The translations under genes were made by a program, and so were the position numbers. Shown here piece by piece: positions 47,769 to 64,000 of a stretch of DNA of 64,000 nt. Positions within the stretch are counted from its first letter, which is position 1; every line of letters starts with the position of its first letter. Source of the DNA: Castanea sativa (Eukaryota; Streptophyta; Magnoliopsida; Fagales; Fagaceae); contig NC_134013.1 in the NCBI RefSeq assembly GCF_040712315.1, positions 13,923,001-13,987,000 on the forward strand. Reading direction: 5' to 3'. Under the pieces are notes generated by a model. It searched no databases. It had not been told where the DNA came from and worked only from the letters and a program-made list of their open reading frames with translations.

Positions 47769-48495
47769 GAGCATTTACGTCAGTCTAGACAAACTAGTTT
47801 AAGGTTAGAAATATAGCTAAAGACCCTAAAAATTCACACACATTAGCCTCCTCAAACCACTCGAAAATTTTAGAGATGTGAAATTGTACACCACATCCAG
47901 CGAGCATCATTCATCGCCAAAACTAAATATACATTTTTTTTAATCTCTCCCTATCTCTCTCTCTCCTTTGCAACCTTCCTCCTCTTCCTACTATTTTCAG
48001 GCTTGCACCCCTCAGATCTGGGTTATTGCAGTCGCGAAGGTCGGCAATTATGATATAGGTCTACGCTTTTTGTGAGGTTGAAGAGGTTGAGGTGGGTTTG
48101 TGTTCTATGTGGGTTGTTAGTGTTTTTTTATGGTTAAGGCTTTTGGGTTTGTATCGTGGTTCAGACATATGAGTACTTTGTGAATGGGTTTGTGTTTATA
48201 AAGGAGAAGGTGGGTTTGTGTTTCATGGATGGTAGTGGATCAGTGGTGCGTCTGTGAAGAAGAAGATGGTGTTTTTTGGGGGGAAAAGAATTAATAAAAG
48301 AATTATTTATTTATTTTTGGAAAGAAAAAAATAATATTTAAGTAGAGTAGAAAAATAAATATTGAGACTTTTTTTTTTTTTTTGAGAATCAAATAAATAT
48401 TGAGACTAATGTATATATGTGTTTATTAAAGTAGCAAAAGTAGAGTTTTTTGGGTTAGTTTAGTGAAAATTTTGTTGAGACTAATGTGAATGGTG
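47769..48495. mobile_element. TIR element, 727 bp, TTA target duplication
   Basis: Left end GAGCATTTACGTCAGTC and right end GACTAATGTGAATGGTG are imperfect inverted repeats, and pairing continues with TAGACAAAC/TTTTGTTGAG. TTA flanks both sides (47766-47768, 48496-48498). CT-rich tract at 47943-47972, G/T-rich middle, no coding capacity. Same GAGCA-type family as 4985-5948 and 62020-63064. Confidence 0.55.
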
Positions 48496-48659
48496 TTAAT
48501 AGCATCCATTAACCATTGTTCTTACTTCTTACTATATGTTAGCCTTTGGTGAGCTATGCAAAATTTTTAAATTTCATTAAAGCACGAAATGGGATGAAAT
48601 GAAAGAAGCCCCTTTGCCAAACTATATAAATCGGTGAAATTTAAGTGCAGTATCCTAAA

Positions 48660-49875
48660 TGTAATTCCTTAAATTCCCCAATTACGTTACTACATGTATC
48701 AATTAATCCACATCAACATAAACGGTGTTAACCTATCTTTAAACATATCAATATTTTTGGTTTGATTAAAAAACAAAACAAAACTCAGCCACCGTTCTCT
48801 CTCAAATAGATCTCAACCTCCACTATTCCTCATCCTTCTCCTCCTCCTTCCATCACAAGCTCCTTTGCAAGCTCTACCACACAGTTGCCAACATCATCTA
48901 GCTCGCTGATGAGTTCCTAAATCTTTGCTTTTGTCCTTCCATGGCATGAAGGTGATCCACCGACCTACCACCACTGGCATGAACTGCTCTTCTTTCTCCT
49001 CCATTGCTCACCAACACCTCTTGTTAGAAATTGAGAAGAATATAAAAGGACACCCAAAGTGGGTATGTCTCTTTGTATACCTCACCAAGAGTAACACCTA
49101 GGAGTTATGAAGTAATGACTTGAACCGTTACTCTACCCCACTATGCCTATTATCTCACTCAATAAATATGGAATGGTTTGTATATAAACACCATAAGTGG
49201 TACCTACTGGACATAGAAAGAATTCTGCATTTTTCATAGTGTTTATAAAATGATGTAAGGCTCTTAGGTGCAACACCATCAAAGAAATGTTTTTGTTTGT
49301 GAGATTCACAAACTGGAATACATAATGAGTTTGAATTGCTAGTCTGCGTTGAAGCTGGCTCTAGACAACATAAAACAATCTCGGAACTCCTATGTGATTG
49401 TCGGTTTAGGTTAAAAGAGGTATGCTGAAAAACTAATTGTTAATATTCTGCTACAAAATCTTTGTTTCTTACACCTTTTTCTCCTCCTCTAACTCTATCA
49501 AAATCTCACTTATGGGTTTTGCTTTTTATGGGTTAGATTTCAATGGATTGGTCTATTTATGGGTTTTGCTTTTTTTTCCCCTTTTCGGATTGGATTTTTT
49601 TGGTGTCAGAAATTTTGGGGTTAAGACATTTTTTTTCTTCAAAGGGATGCTAGAGAAATTTCTGACAAGATAAAGGATGTCAGTGGCAGCGTGGTGGAGT
49701 TTGGAGAGATTGTAAGGAAAGAAGGAGGAAGAGTGGAGCTGTGGAGGTTGAGGTTAGAGAAAGATGACAATGGCTGATTGGGTTTTTTTTAGAGAGAAAC
49801 TTTGTTAGTGTAATAGAGGAGGTTAACACCCTTTATGCTAACTTGGAGAAATACATGTACACCACTTGTAGTGAT
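48660..49875. mobile_element. Probable TIR element, about 1.2 kb
   Basis: ATAAACGGTGTTAACC near 48720 pairs with GGTTAACACCCTTTATG near 49820, and outside these an ACATGTAT motif recurs in mirrored order, so the ends lie near 48,660-48,690 and 49,850-49,875. Exact ends and target duplication are not resolved. The middle (about 49022-49450) starts TGTTAGAAATTGAG and may be a nested LTR-like insertion. Open frames are not protein-like. Confidence 0.4.
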
Positions 49876-50523
49876 GTTTTTGTTTTTTATTTTAAAAAAC
49901 TTGTTTTTGGGAATATAAAGAAAAAACAACTTTCGTATATTTTTGAAATCAAAAACATGTTTGGTTAATTGAAATTAAAAAAAAAAGTTTTTTGAAGAAA
50001 AAAATAGAAAATATTGAAATATATTGTTACTAGAATTTGAACTCTAGTGATAACTCATCAAATGAGACAGATTCATCAAATCAAATACGTATTTTCATTA
50101 ACTTTTATAAACAAGAAACTAAAAAGTTTGAAAATAGTTTTTTGCATGTTTTCAATTTTCTTCACAAATTGAGTTTTGAAAACAATTTTTCTTTTTCTTT
50201 TTTTTTGTACAATTTGGGTTGCCAAATAAGTTTTTTAGTCTCAAAATAGAAAATTATTTTTGGAAACAAAAAATAAGGGAAAAAACAGTTACCAAACATA
50301 CCCAAAGTAACCACACCTAAAGTATTATATTTAAGTTTCACACTAAATATAATATATATACACACATATACATACACACACATAAAAAGAGAAAAGAAAT
50401 TGATAAAGCAAGTAGTAAGAAGGTTTTTTGCTACATGATAGGAAGAAAGAAAAGAAAATGTTATTTTTTCTTCGCATCTTTTGGTTTAGACTTTAGAGCT
50501 TGATTTTGGTTTTCAATTTGTGT

Positions 50524-50690
50524 GAATGACTGATCAACTTCAACTGGTAAAGTCTCTTATGATTGTATAAGAGATCTGAGATTCAATTTCCACTTACACC
50601 AAAAACTTATTGGTGTCTTAGTCTGATGATAAAGAGCTATTATCAGAAGCGGACGCCATGATAGTTTTTTTTTTTTAAGCCTAACGTCAC
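50524..50690 (+). mobile_element. tRNA-derived SINE with poly-T tail
   Basis: Head with A box-like CAACTTCAACTGGTAAAG and B box-like GAGATTCAATTTCC about 35 bp apart, then a body with GTCTTAGTCTGATGATAAAGAGC and GAAGCGGACGCCATGATAG, then a run of 12 T (50665-50676). Layout and body match a common plant SINE type from memory. Target duplication not found. Confidence 0.55.
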
Positions 50691-51092
50691 ATCAGTTTTT
50701 AATTTAGGCCACATCATCACTATGTTACTCAACTAGATATTTAGGATGAAACATGATGAAAAGTCCAACTAAAATTCATTACTTCTAATTTTAGAACTAA
50801 AACCGTTTATATGGTAAATTTCAAGAACCAACAATGTTCATTTCCTTAAGTTTTAATACATTTTTCATATTTTAGACGCCAGTTAAAGAAATATCATGAC
50901 TCACTTTGGTTTTTATTTTATTTTTTTACATTTCATTTCACATCTTTACCCAACAAAAAGAAAAGAAACTCCCATATTATTTTTCTCATTTTATTATCTC
51001 CATTCTCTATTAGAAAATCTCAAACTACATATGGTCAAAGAAAATCTCATATTCTAGTAACTTCTAAAACATTTGTCTTTTTGACATCGTAA

Positions 51093-51279
51093 GGATTTGT
51101 TTGGAAATTACTTATTTTGCTGAAATTGGAATTTTTTGTTAAAAGTATGTAGAAAAAAAGCTAAAAGCTAACTTTTGGAACAATGGGGTCTACTTAAAGT
51201 GAAATGGGGCTCACTTTTAGAGCAAAAATAAGCTAAAAAGTAAAATAGACCAACTTTTTCTCAAATCCCAAACACAACC
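51093..51279. mobile_element. Small MITE, 187 bp, TAA target duplication
   Basis: Ends GGATTTGTTTGG and CCAAACACAACC pair at 10 of 12 positions and are flanked by TAA (51090-51092 and 51280-51282). No coding capacity. Confidence 0.65.
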
Positions 51280-51347
51280 TAAAGTTTGTAAAGAATACTA
51301 CATAAGTCAAAGAAAATCTCATATTTTAGTACTTTGAAAACATTTGG

Positions 51348-51497
51348 GGCTCATTTGGTAGGGGCTCATTTGGTAATATTATTCTAGTAACGTTATTTAC
51401 GTTTTTTGAAAAAACGCAAAAAAATATTGTAAAAATACATGTTATGTTGTTTAAATAACAAAAACTATTGTTTAAATACCCCTACCAAACATCCCAT
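51348..51497. mobile_element. Small TIR element, about 150 bp
   Basis: GGGGCTCATTTGGTA occurs twice in tandem at the left (51348 and 51362) and TACCAAACATCCC forms the right end; inside, TTTACGTTTTTTGAAAAAACG is a short perfect stem. Target duplication not resolved. Confidence 0.45.
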
Positions 51498-52799
51498 TGA
51501 TTTTTTGATATAGTAAATTTTGTAAATAATTGGTACCAATCTTTTAACTTCCTTAAAAGGACCGTATCTCTACGAAAAAAAATAAATAAATAAAAGGACA
51601 AAATCTCTGGTGGCAAAGTGATGGCATATAGGCCCAAATGCCCAAAGGTTAAGACGTTTTGTAAAGGGGCCTATAGGCCCAGAAAATTGTAGATTTAGAC
51701 CGTCACTTGGGACCAAGTCATGTCGCAAGTAAGATCCACTAGCATATCACATTTTGTAAATGTCCAGTCAATCATATAATCTAGGCCTTTCACAGATAGT
51801 CATACCCAATTACCCATTAGTGTTAGAGCCGTATAACCAAGTAACTTCACTCTCCAAAATGCTGTAATACAGTTGAAGTTACTTTTTAGGCCAAGAGTCA
51901 GATCAAATTCCACTCCCACCATTTGTTGTAAATTTTTTTTTTTGAAAAGCATTTGTTGTAATTAAAATAAAATAAAATGCTTTCAGAAATCCATCAATCT
52001 CAGATTTTCTATTTCAAAATTACAAATAATTGACATTATATCTATACCCATGTTGATCATTAAAAAAAAATCATAGAAAATATTTGAATAAGAAAAATTA
52101 AAATTTGAACAATAAAATAAAAAATTAGCAACAATTACACATTATCCACCTAAAGCTTAAGGGATTTTACTTTGATTTTACTTTGCCACTTGTAGTTTAA
52201 AAGTTATCAATTTTTCCACCCTGAATTAATCAACTACATTATGCAGCTATGAGCACCCTGCATTACCATTAAAAAAACATTTTAAAAAAATGAGAATTAA
52301 AATCCCTTTTTTGATCTTTTCTCTCTTTGTTCTAAGAGACAATTATCTTTTGAATTCTTGAATCTAATAAACCAAAATCCCAAAACACTTGCACCATCCC
52401 TTTCCTCTCTTTCTTTTGTTTTCTTTTTTCCTTTCCTAATAATTTATTTTTCCCCTTTGTTTTCTCCTTTCTCTTGAGTCATCAACAAGTTTGTCTCTGT
52501 CTTTGTCACCCCATTGGATGCCCAATACTCTTGATACCTAACTCTTTGTTCCCATGTCCTATCCCTTGTACGTCGTTTGGCTTCTCATGATTGGCCTTCC
52601 CTTCCATTTCACTCTCTGCCTCATGGGCGACATATATTACCGCAAAGGCTAGTGGTCTTGCATGTCTTGGGACAAGACATGGTGCATAGCTTACCTATTC
52701 TACTATAGTATCTTGTGCAAACTATGATGAGCTCCTGTATCTATAGCTTAAGGGCTGTTACACAGCAAGGGTCATCCTACTGTGAAGGCTCTGTCTGCT

Positions 52800-53560
52800 T
52801 TTTTGTATTCTTAGTTGAAGAGGGTACATTTAGAGTAGACGGTCAAAATTTGCAAAGACCTACCATAGGTAGCATTACTAGGACAACGGATAAAAACATG
52901 AGACAACGAGGCTCCTTAAGTGTGGACGGATGATCTAAAGATGAATGGATCACCTTCAATAGATGGACGGTCTAAGTTGGACGGATCGTCCATTAGTGGA
53001 TGGATGACCTACAGTAAACAAATAGCACTCCAGATGGGTACTGATGACGACGATGTCAAGATAAGCCACGTGGCAGTGATGCGGCTTACTTGGCCTCCAA
53101 GGGAATTTCAAATAGCAACAACTTGAGCTCCACGATTACCAAACCCTTATATGGAAAGGGTCACTTAAATTACGCGCATTTATGAGGATCTTCTCTACAA
53201 AGAAATATTCCTCTTGCCCAAGGCACCAGGGTCGGTTTCCTACTACTATAAAAATGCCAAAACATTCAGAAAATGAGGTACGCATAATTCATCCCAGCTC
53301 TAGCACTCTAGAGTTGTAACAATCTCTTGCTTAACTTTCAAATGGTATTAGACCGATACCACACCAGTACTCTCTTAAGGTCTTTTTCTTTTTGGCGTTG
53401 TGCAAATGTTGCTCCGAGCACATAAGGACTGTGAAGCCTACTGACGATTCTCAGCATCATCATTGGTGTCACTTCTATTCAATCTAGTATCCATGGATCT
53501 TCATCTACTCACAGACATACACTCTTATATAGAGAAGATATAACATTCATTTCCCACAAA
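52800..53560 (+). mobile_element. LTR 3' end with initiator-Met-type primer site
   Basis: A TATA-like CTATAAAAATGCC at 53242 lies about 100 bp before sequence ending TTAACTTTCA (53340). Two bases later TGGTATTAGACCGATACC (53343-53360) resembles the TGGTATCAGAGC primer site complementary to initiator Met tRNA, the commonest plant LTR-element primer site. So 53340 is probably an LTR end and the following 200 bp its leader. The left LTR edge is not clear. The upstream part (52910-53010) is rich in GATGGACGG/GGACGGATG motifs. No gag or pol follows, so this is a fragment. Confidence 0.5.
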
Positions 53561-54663
53561 TGAGGTCAACTAATGATGCAGTAAATTACTCTTATGATTT
53601 GGCCCACAAACACCTATAAAAGAGGGAAAAGGAAATCGAAAAATCACTAGAAGTGAGCCGATGGAGACTCTTTGACGTACAAATTAGAAAATACATTTTC
53701 AAAGATGAAAAGTTTTCTAAGGAGAATTTTAGTATAACAATATGTTTATAACTTTCATGCAACTTTACTTTTCTTTTATGCACCTGGAAGGAGTGGATTG
53801 CTTTGTCATCATAACCTTAATTTCAAATTTAAACCTCTTTTGGTTTAAGGAATATCCTCTAAAGATATATTTAGAATTTGAAGCTTTTGGTAGTGAATAG
53901 TGATAAGTCAAATTCAATGAATAGTGATAAGTCAAATTCAAAAATGTTTCCATACGAGAGATTGGTAAATTTTTACCCTTTTTTCCCTATCAGGGAGGAA
54001 CAACTTAGCTAAACTACCACGTCATGAAGAGTTTCTCTTGACTTGGTCGAATCAAATCAAATTGCCACGTCATCAAATCATACTAAGTTAACCGTCATTG
54101 CCTTTCCCATCACATAATACGATCTTTCTTTGTGCAACACCAAACTATACACATCACTAAAACAAAAGAGAAATAAAACCTTATACGACTTATAAACCCA
54201 AAAACAGAACAAACAAACAACTAAAAATCATTCAAGAAATAACTGGATCTTATACAGGCCACGTGGATGCGACACGAACGTCATCCAATTGTATGGCATG
54301 GGTTTAAGCAAGTTTCTTCCCTATACATCCCCCATAGTATTTCAACTTTCAAGTCAATAACCAAATCAGATTTCGCCACATCGCTTCTCTGCGTAAAAGT
54401 TAGAAAAAGGTTTTTCTTTTTTCTTTTGTCCTGATATTTTTACAACTTGGCATAGTGTCCACATTCACACTCACAAACCATAATTGATAATTCGCCTCTA
54501 ATTTTGTTTTTGTTTTTGTTTTTATTTTTATTTTTTAACCTGCTCACATAGGCAAAATCCAACATTCTAGGATTGGGTGACTCAAACTCGACTCTATGTT
54601 TTTAATAGTTATATAAGATAGAGGAGAAGAGACATACCACATAGCAAAACCTCATCGAACTCC
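53561..54663 (+). promoter_or_regulatory. Upstream region of the FtsH gene
   Basis: AT-rich spacer with no gene. A 24-bp tandem repeat of AATAGTGATAAGTCAAATTCA lies at 53896-53941. A TATATAAG box at 54610-54617 stands 47 bp before the FtsH ATG, giving a short leader if used. Earlier bases include ACGTGG-type G-box-like sequence at about 54261, of the kind found in light-regulated promoters; this is suggestive only. Confidence 0.45.
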
Positions 54664-57600
54664 ATGGCGTCCACCATCACCAATCCTTTGCTTTCTTCAC
54701 AATTCTTTGGGACTAAAATCTTGGTCTCTCCTCCAACCCCAAAAACTATCACCAAATCACCACTTCCACTCCATCCCACCTCCAAAAGAAAGTATCTAAT
54801 CACTCAAAATATTCTCAACAAAAAACCCAATTCTTCACAACCCTTAAAATCTCTACCATCCAAAGCTACCTTAGCTGCTCTTATCTTCTCTACTCTCACT
54901 CCACAACTACAAGCTTTAGCTCTAGACAACCCCGCACCACCTCAACCCCCACCTGTAATTGAAGCCCAACCCACCAAACCCAGTCTCACAAATCCCTCAC
55001 CTTTCTCACAAAACCTTCTTCTCACAGCCCCAAAGCCTCAAACCCAGAACACTTCTGACATCCCTGATGGTAGTCAATGGAGATACAGCGAGTTTTTGAA
55101 TGCAGTGAAGAAAGGGAAAGTGGAAAGAGTCAGATTCAGCAAAGACGGCTCTGCCCTTCAGCTCACCGCCATCGATGGCCGCCGAGCCTCCGTGATTGTC
55201 CCCAACGACCCGGACCTTATCGACATTTTAGCTATGAACGGCGTCGATATTTCGGTCTCAGAGGGTGACTCTGGCAACGGGTTGTTCAGTTTCATCGGTA
55301 ATCTTATATTCCCAGTTCTTGCTTTTGCTGGACTTTTCCTTCTCTTCCGCCGAGCTCAAGGTGGGCCCGGCGGACCTGGTGGGCTCGGTGGCCCAATGGA
55401 CTTCGGAAGATCCAAATCAAAGTTCCAAGAAGTCCCAGAAACCGGTGTTACATTCTCCGATGTTGCTGGTGCTGACCAAGCTAAACTGGAATTGCAAGAA
55501 GTTGTTGATTTCTTGAAAAACCCAGATAAGTACACAGCTCTAGGAGCTAAAATACCAAAAGGGTGTTTGCTAGTTGGACCTCCCGGTACAGGGAAGACCC
55601 TATTGGCTAGAGCAGTGGCCGGAGAAGCCGGCGTGCCGTTTTTCTCTTGTGCTGCTTCGGAGTTTGTGGAATTGTTTGTGGGAGTTGGGGCCTCGAGAGT
55701 GAGGGACTTGTTCGAGAAGGCAAAGTCGAAAGCACCCTGCATTGTGTTTATTGATGAGATTGATGCAGTGGGGAGGCAGAGAGGGGCAGGGCTTGGAGGT
55801 GGGAATGATGAGAGGGAGCAAACTATTAATCAGCTCTTGACAGAGATGGATGGATTTTCGGGTAATTCGGGTGTGATTGTGTTGGCTGCCACTAATAGAC
55901 CAGATGTGCTTGATGCAGCTTTGTTGAGGCCTGGCAGGTTCGATAGGCAGGTCACTGTGGATAGGCCTGATGTTGCTGGTAGAGTTAAGATTCTTCAGGT
56001 TTGTTCTATAAAACCCTGCTTGGTTAGTTATTCTTGTTTTAGCTGTTAGTGAAATGCCAAGGTCTTAGAATACTTTTGCTATGGAAGAGTAGGAATGATG
56101 TCTAAACCTAAATTATTGATTCCAATAACGTATTAAGTGATCAGTGAATTGTTGTGTTATAATTTTATAGGAAAATGCTAAAATTTCTATTTAGTTTAGT
56201 ACAAAAGGCCTACAAACTGGCATGACAATGAAAGTGATCGGTGTCATGTAAATAACATAATAAATAAATTTCTTAATTACTTTTTTGTTTTGTGTTTTAA
56301 CAGTTTGCATCAATGCTTATATATGTAGTAAATTTGTAGTAACTGCAACATTGCTCAATTATAAATCATGGGTTATGTTCATAATGTTCTAGATTTGTCA
56401 AGTGATATCTAATTATATGCAGTTAAAGAGTGCTGGCTAGTTCATTGTTCTAGAACATGATTTACTAAATCTATCAAGAGTGTATGGCAGTCTACTGCTC
56501 TTTTCATTACCTATTTTTCTTCTTTTTAGTGCTATTTAAGTTTTTTTTTTTAGTTCCACAATTCAACAACTTATTACTGAGGCCAAAGACCAAACATTTT
56601 GCATAAGTTGTTATATGGATACGATCTGGTTCATTCAATTGCCATAGTCCATAACTGAGATCGTGTTTTTGCTATTTTCTGGTAGAAACTTATCTGAGCA
56701 TGTATGACAGGTGCACTCTAGAGGAAAGGCACTCGCAAAGGATGTGGACTTCGACAAGATAGCAAGAAGAACCCCAGGATTTACCGGGGCTGATCTGCAG
56801 AATCTGATGAATGAAGCAGCTATTCTTGCAGCCAGGCGTGACCTCAAGGAAATAAGCAAGGATGAGATATCTGATGCGCTGGAAAGGATCATTGCTGGCC
56901 CAGAGAAGAAAAATGCTGTAGTCTCAGATGAGAAGAAGAAATTAGTTGCTTATCATGGTATATAAATAAGAATCAGCGTATTTCTTAATTTGTCTAGGTT
57001 TGTTGTATTTGATTTTCAGCGTTTACAGTTTAGTCATGCTCTTAATTTTGCAGAGGCTGGGCATGCTCTAGTTGGTGCATTGATGCCTGAATATGATCCT
57101 GTGGCCAAGATATCTATTATCCCTCGTGGCCAAGCTGGTGGGCTTACCTTTTTCGCTCCAAGTGAAGAGAGGCTTGAGTCTGGACTGTACAGTAGAAGTT
57201 ACCTGGAGAATCAGATGGCTGTTGCCCTTGGTGGAAGGTTAGTTATGCCAACTTATTTCCAGCAATGCATAAGATATGTTGCCTTTTAAAGTGTTTTGGA
57301 AGAACATAAAGGTTCCTATTAGAGCTGTTCTGATTCTAATTCTTCTCTAATTTCAAATAGGCTGGATTTAAAACTACTGATCTACTTATTGGTTTAATTT
57401 TAAAAATTTCCTCTTCTTTGTTTCAATTGCAGAGTTGCTGAAGAGGTGATTTTTGGTGACGAGAATGTGACAACGGGAGCGTCGAATGACTTCATGCAAG
57501 TTTCACGAGTGGCAAGGCAGATGGTTGAAAGATTTGGGTTCAGCAAAAAAATTGGGCAAGTTGCCATCGGTGGTCCTGGTGGAAATCCTTTTTTGGGTCA

Positions 57601-57946
57601 ACAGGTGGGAGTTATTGGAATTAAGAAAGAAATGCATTCACAATTCACCATGTTTACAATGTCTTCTTTCCTATGCATAACCAAGAGATCTAATTAGTGT
57701 CTGGCGTGTATGTTATGAATGCAGATGTCATCCCAGAAAGATTATTCTATGGCTACTGCGGATATAGTTGATGCAGAGGTTAGGGAACTGGTAGAGAAGG
57801 CATATTCAAGGGCGACGCAAATCATAACAACCCACATTGACATCCTTCACAAGCTTGCTCAGCTACTCATAGAGAAAGAAACTGTCGATGGGGAGGAATT
57901 CATGAGTCTCTTCATTGATGGAAAAGCCGAGTTATTTGTGGTTTGA
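54664..57946 (+). CDS. FTSH5: Chloroplast ATP-dependent zinc metalloprotease FtsH, type A
   Basis: Thylakoid AAA protease that degrades damaged photosystem II D1 protein and is needed for thylakoid formation; type A (FTSH1/FTSH5, VAR1) pairs with type B in a hexamer. Exons 54664-55998, 56711-56957, 57054-57237, 57433-57604 and 57725-57946 total 2160 nt, 719 aa, all GT...AG. Seen: Ser/Lys-rich transit peptide, hydrophobic stretch ending LQALALD (about 75-92) as lumen-targeting signal, membrane segment [15 protein letters not shown] (about 214-228), Walker A GPPGTGKT (304-311), Walker B IVFIDEID (about 360-367), second region of homology [19 protein letters not shown], zinc site HEAGH (527-531, split by intron 2), and TTGASNDF with the third zinc ligand. 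All catalytic residues are intact. FTSH5 is favoured over FTSH1 by the N terminus, without certainty. Confidence 0.95.
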
Positions 57947-58224
57947 TTCCACTCTCAAGAGTCAAAAATCTTGTTGTATTATAGATTTCATATAGGCATG
58001 TACACATTAAGAACCAATTAATTATTTCATTAATTAAAAATAATAGCAAAACATTTGGTGCACAAGAAAACAAGTTTCTCCCCCTCTCTATGATACACTT
58101 TAAACAAAAGCCACATTTTCAATTTCCATTATACATAGACCTCATGTTTTGTTACAACCCCATCGACAACAGCAACAATTAATTGAGTGCCAATTATATC
58201 AAGGAATAAATACAGGGCTACTTC
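57947..58224. other. Convergent 3' intergenic region (FtsH / BSK)
   Basis: Only 278 bp separate the two stop codons. It must hold both 3' UTRs, so transcripts may overlap. AT-rich with TTAATTAAAAATAAT (58031) and no separate gene. Confidence 0.7.

Positions 58225-64000
<5,776 letters not shown>

Larger units (their letters stand above)
49876..52799. other. AT-rich stretch with small transposon remnants, no gene seen
   Basis: Contains the SINE at 50524 and the two small TIR elements at 51093 and 51348. Around 49900-50310 mirrored CATGTTTGGTT/AACAGTTACCAAACATACCC motifs suggest another decayed TIR element. The rest has no recognisable structure; open frames are short and composed of Phe, Lys, Asn and Ser. 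Confidence 0.45.

Overview
This is a eudicot nuclear chromosome window. It has intron-rich plant genes with GT-AG splicing, long AT-rich spacers, and dense transposon cover: a Tat-lineage Ty3/gypsy element, L1-type LINE remnants, solo LTRs and many small TIR/foldback elements. The repeat style would fit a woody rosid such as an oak relative, but the sequence alone does not prove that. There are no bacterial or phage features and no CRISPR array.

Layout. 1-8,150 is a repeat graveyard: a TAA-flanked MITE inside a tandem duplication, a solo LTR with a perfect ATTTT target duplication, a TTA-flanked MITE of about 1 kb, and a 5'-truncated LINE. 8,156-19,860 is an 11.7-kb LTR retrotransposon with a perfect GAAGC target duplication. 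It has a gag-pol frame broken by seven in-frame stops, two RNase H domains, eight units of a 151-bp tandem repeat, and on the opposite strand a decayed but clearly intron-containing extra gene. 20,166-29,047 holds a MITE, a small three-exon gene for a mitochondrial complex I subunit (NDUFB2 type), a 950-bp TIR element in that gene's probable 3'-UTR intron, and a hAT-type element with a nested Stowaway-like MITE. 29,794-30,540 (minus) is a single-exon DUF241 gene. 33,790-35,166 is a seven-exon LOG cytokinin-activating enzyme gene with a foldback element just after its stop codon. 37,137-54,600 is again repeat-dominated: a solo LTR, a truncated LTR of the same family as the big element, a minus-strand LINE remnant, foldback and TIR elements, a SINE, and an LTR end with an initiator-Met-type primer site. 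54,664-57,946 is a complete five-exon gene for a chloroplast FtsH protease (type A, FTSH1/FTSH5). Convergent with it, 58,225-63,900 (minus) is the 3' part of a brassinosteroid-signalling kinase (BSK) gene that runs off the right edge and carries a 1-kb MITE in an intron.

The host genes are unrelated housekeeping or signalling loci and do not form a functional cluster. The most unusual object is the antisense, spliced, coiled-coil-encoding gene inside the gypsy element. Its exons join in phase through canonical splice sites although its sense-strand partner, gag-pol, is dead. The other recurring theme is a set of at least six TIR elements with 3-bp TAA or TTA target duplications, and several hairpin elements close to genes.
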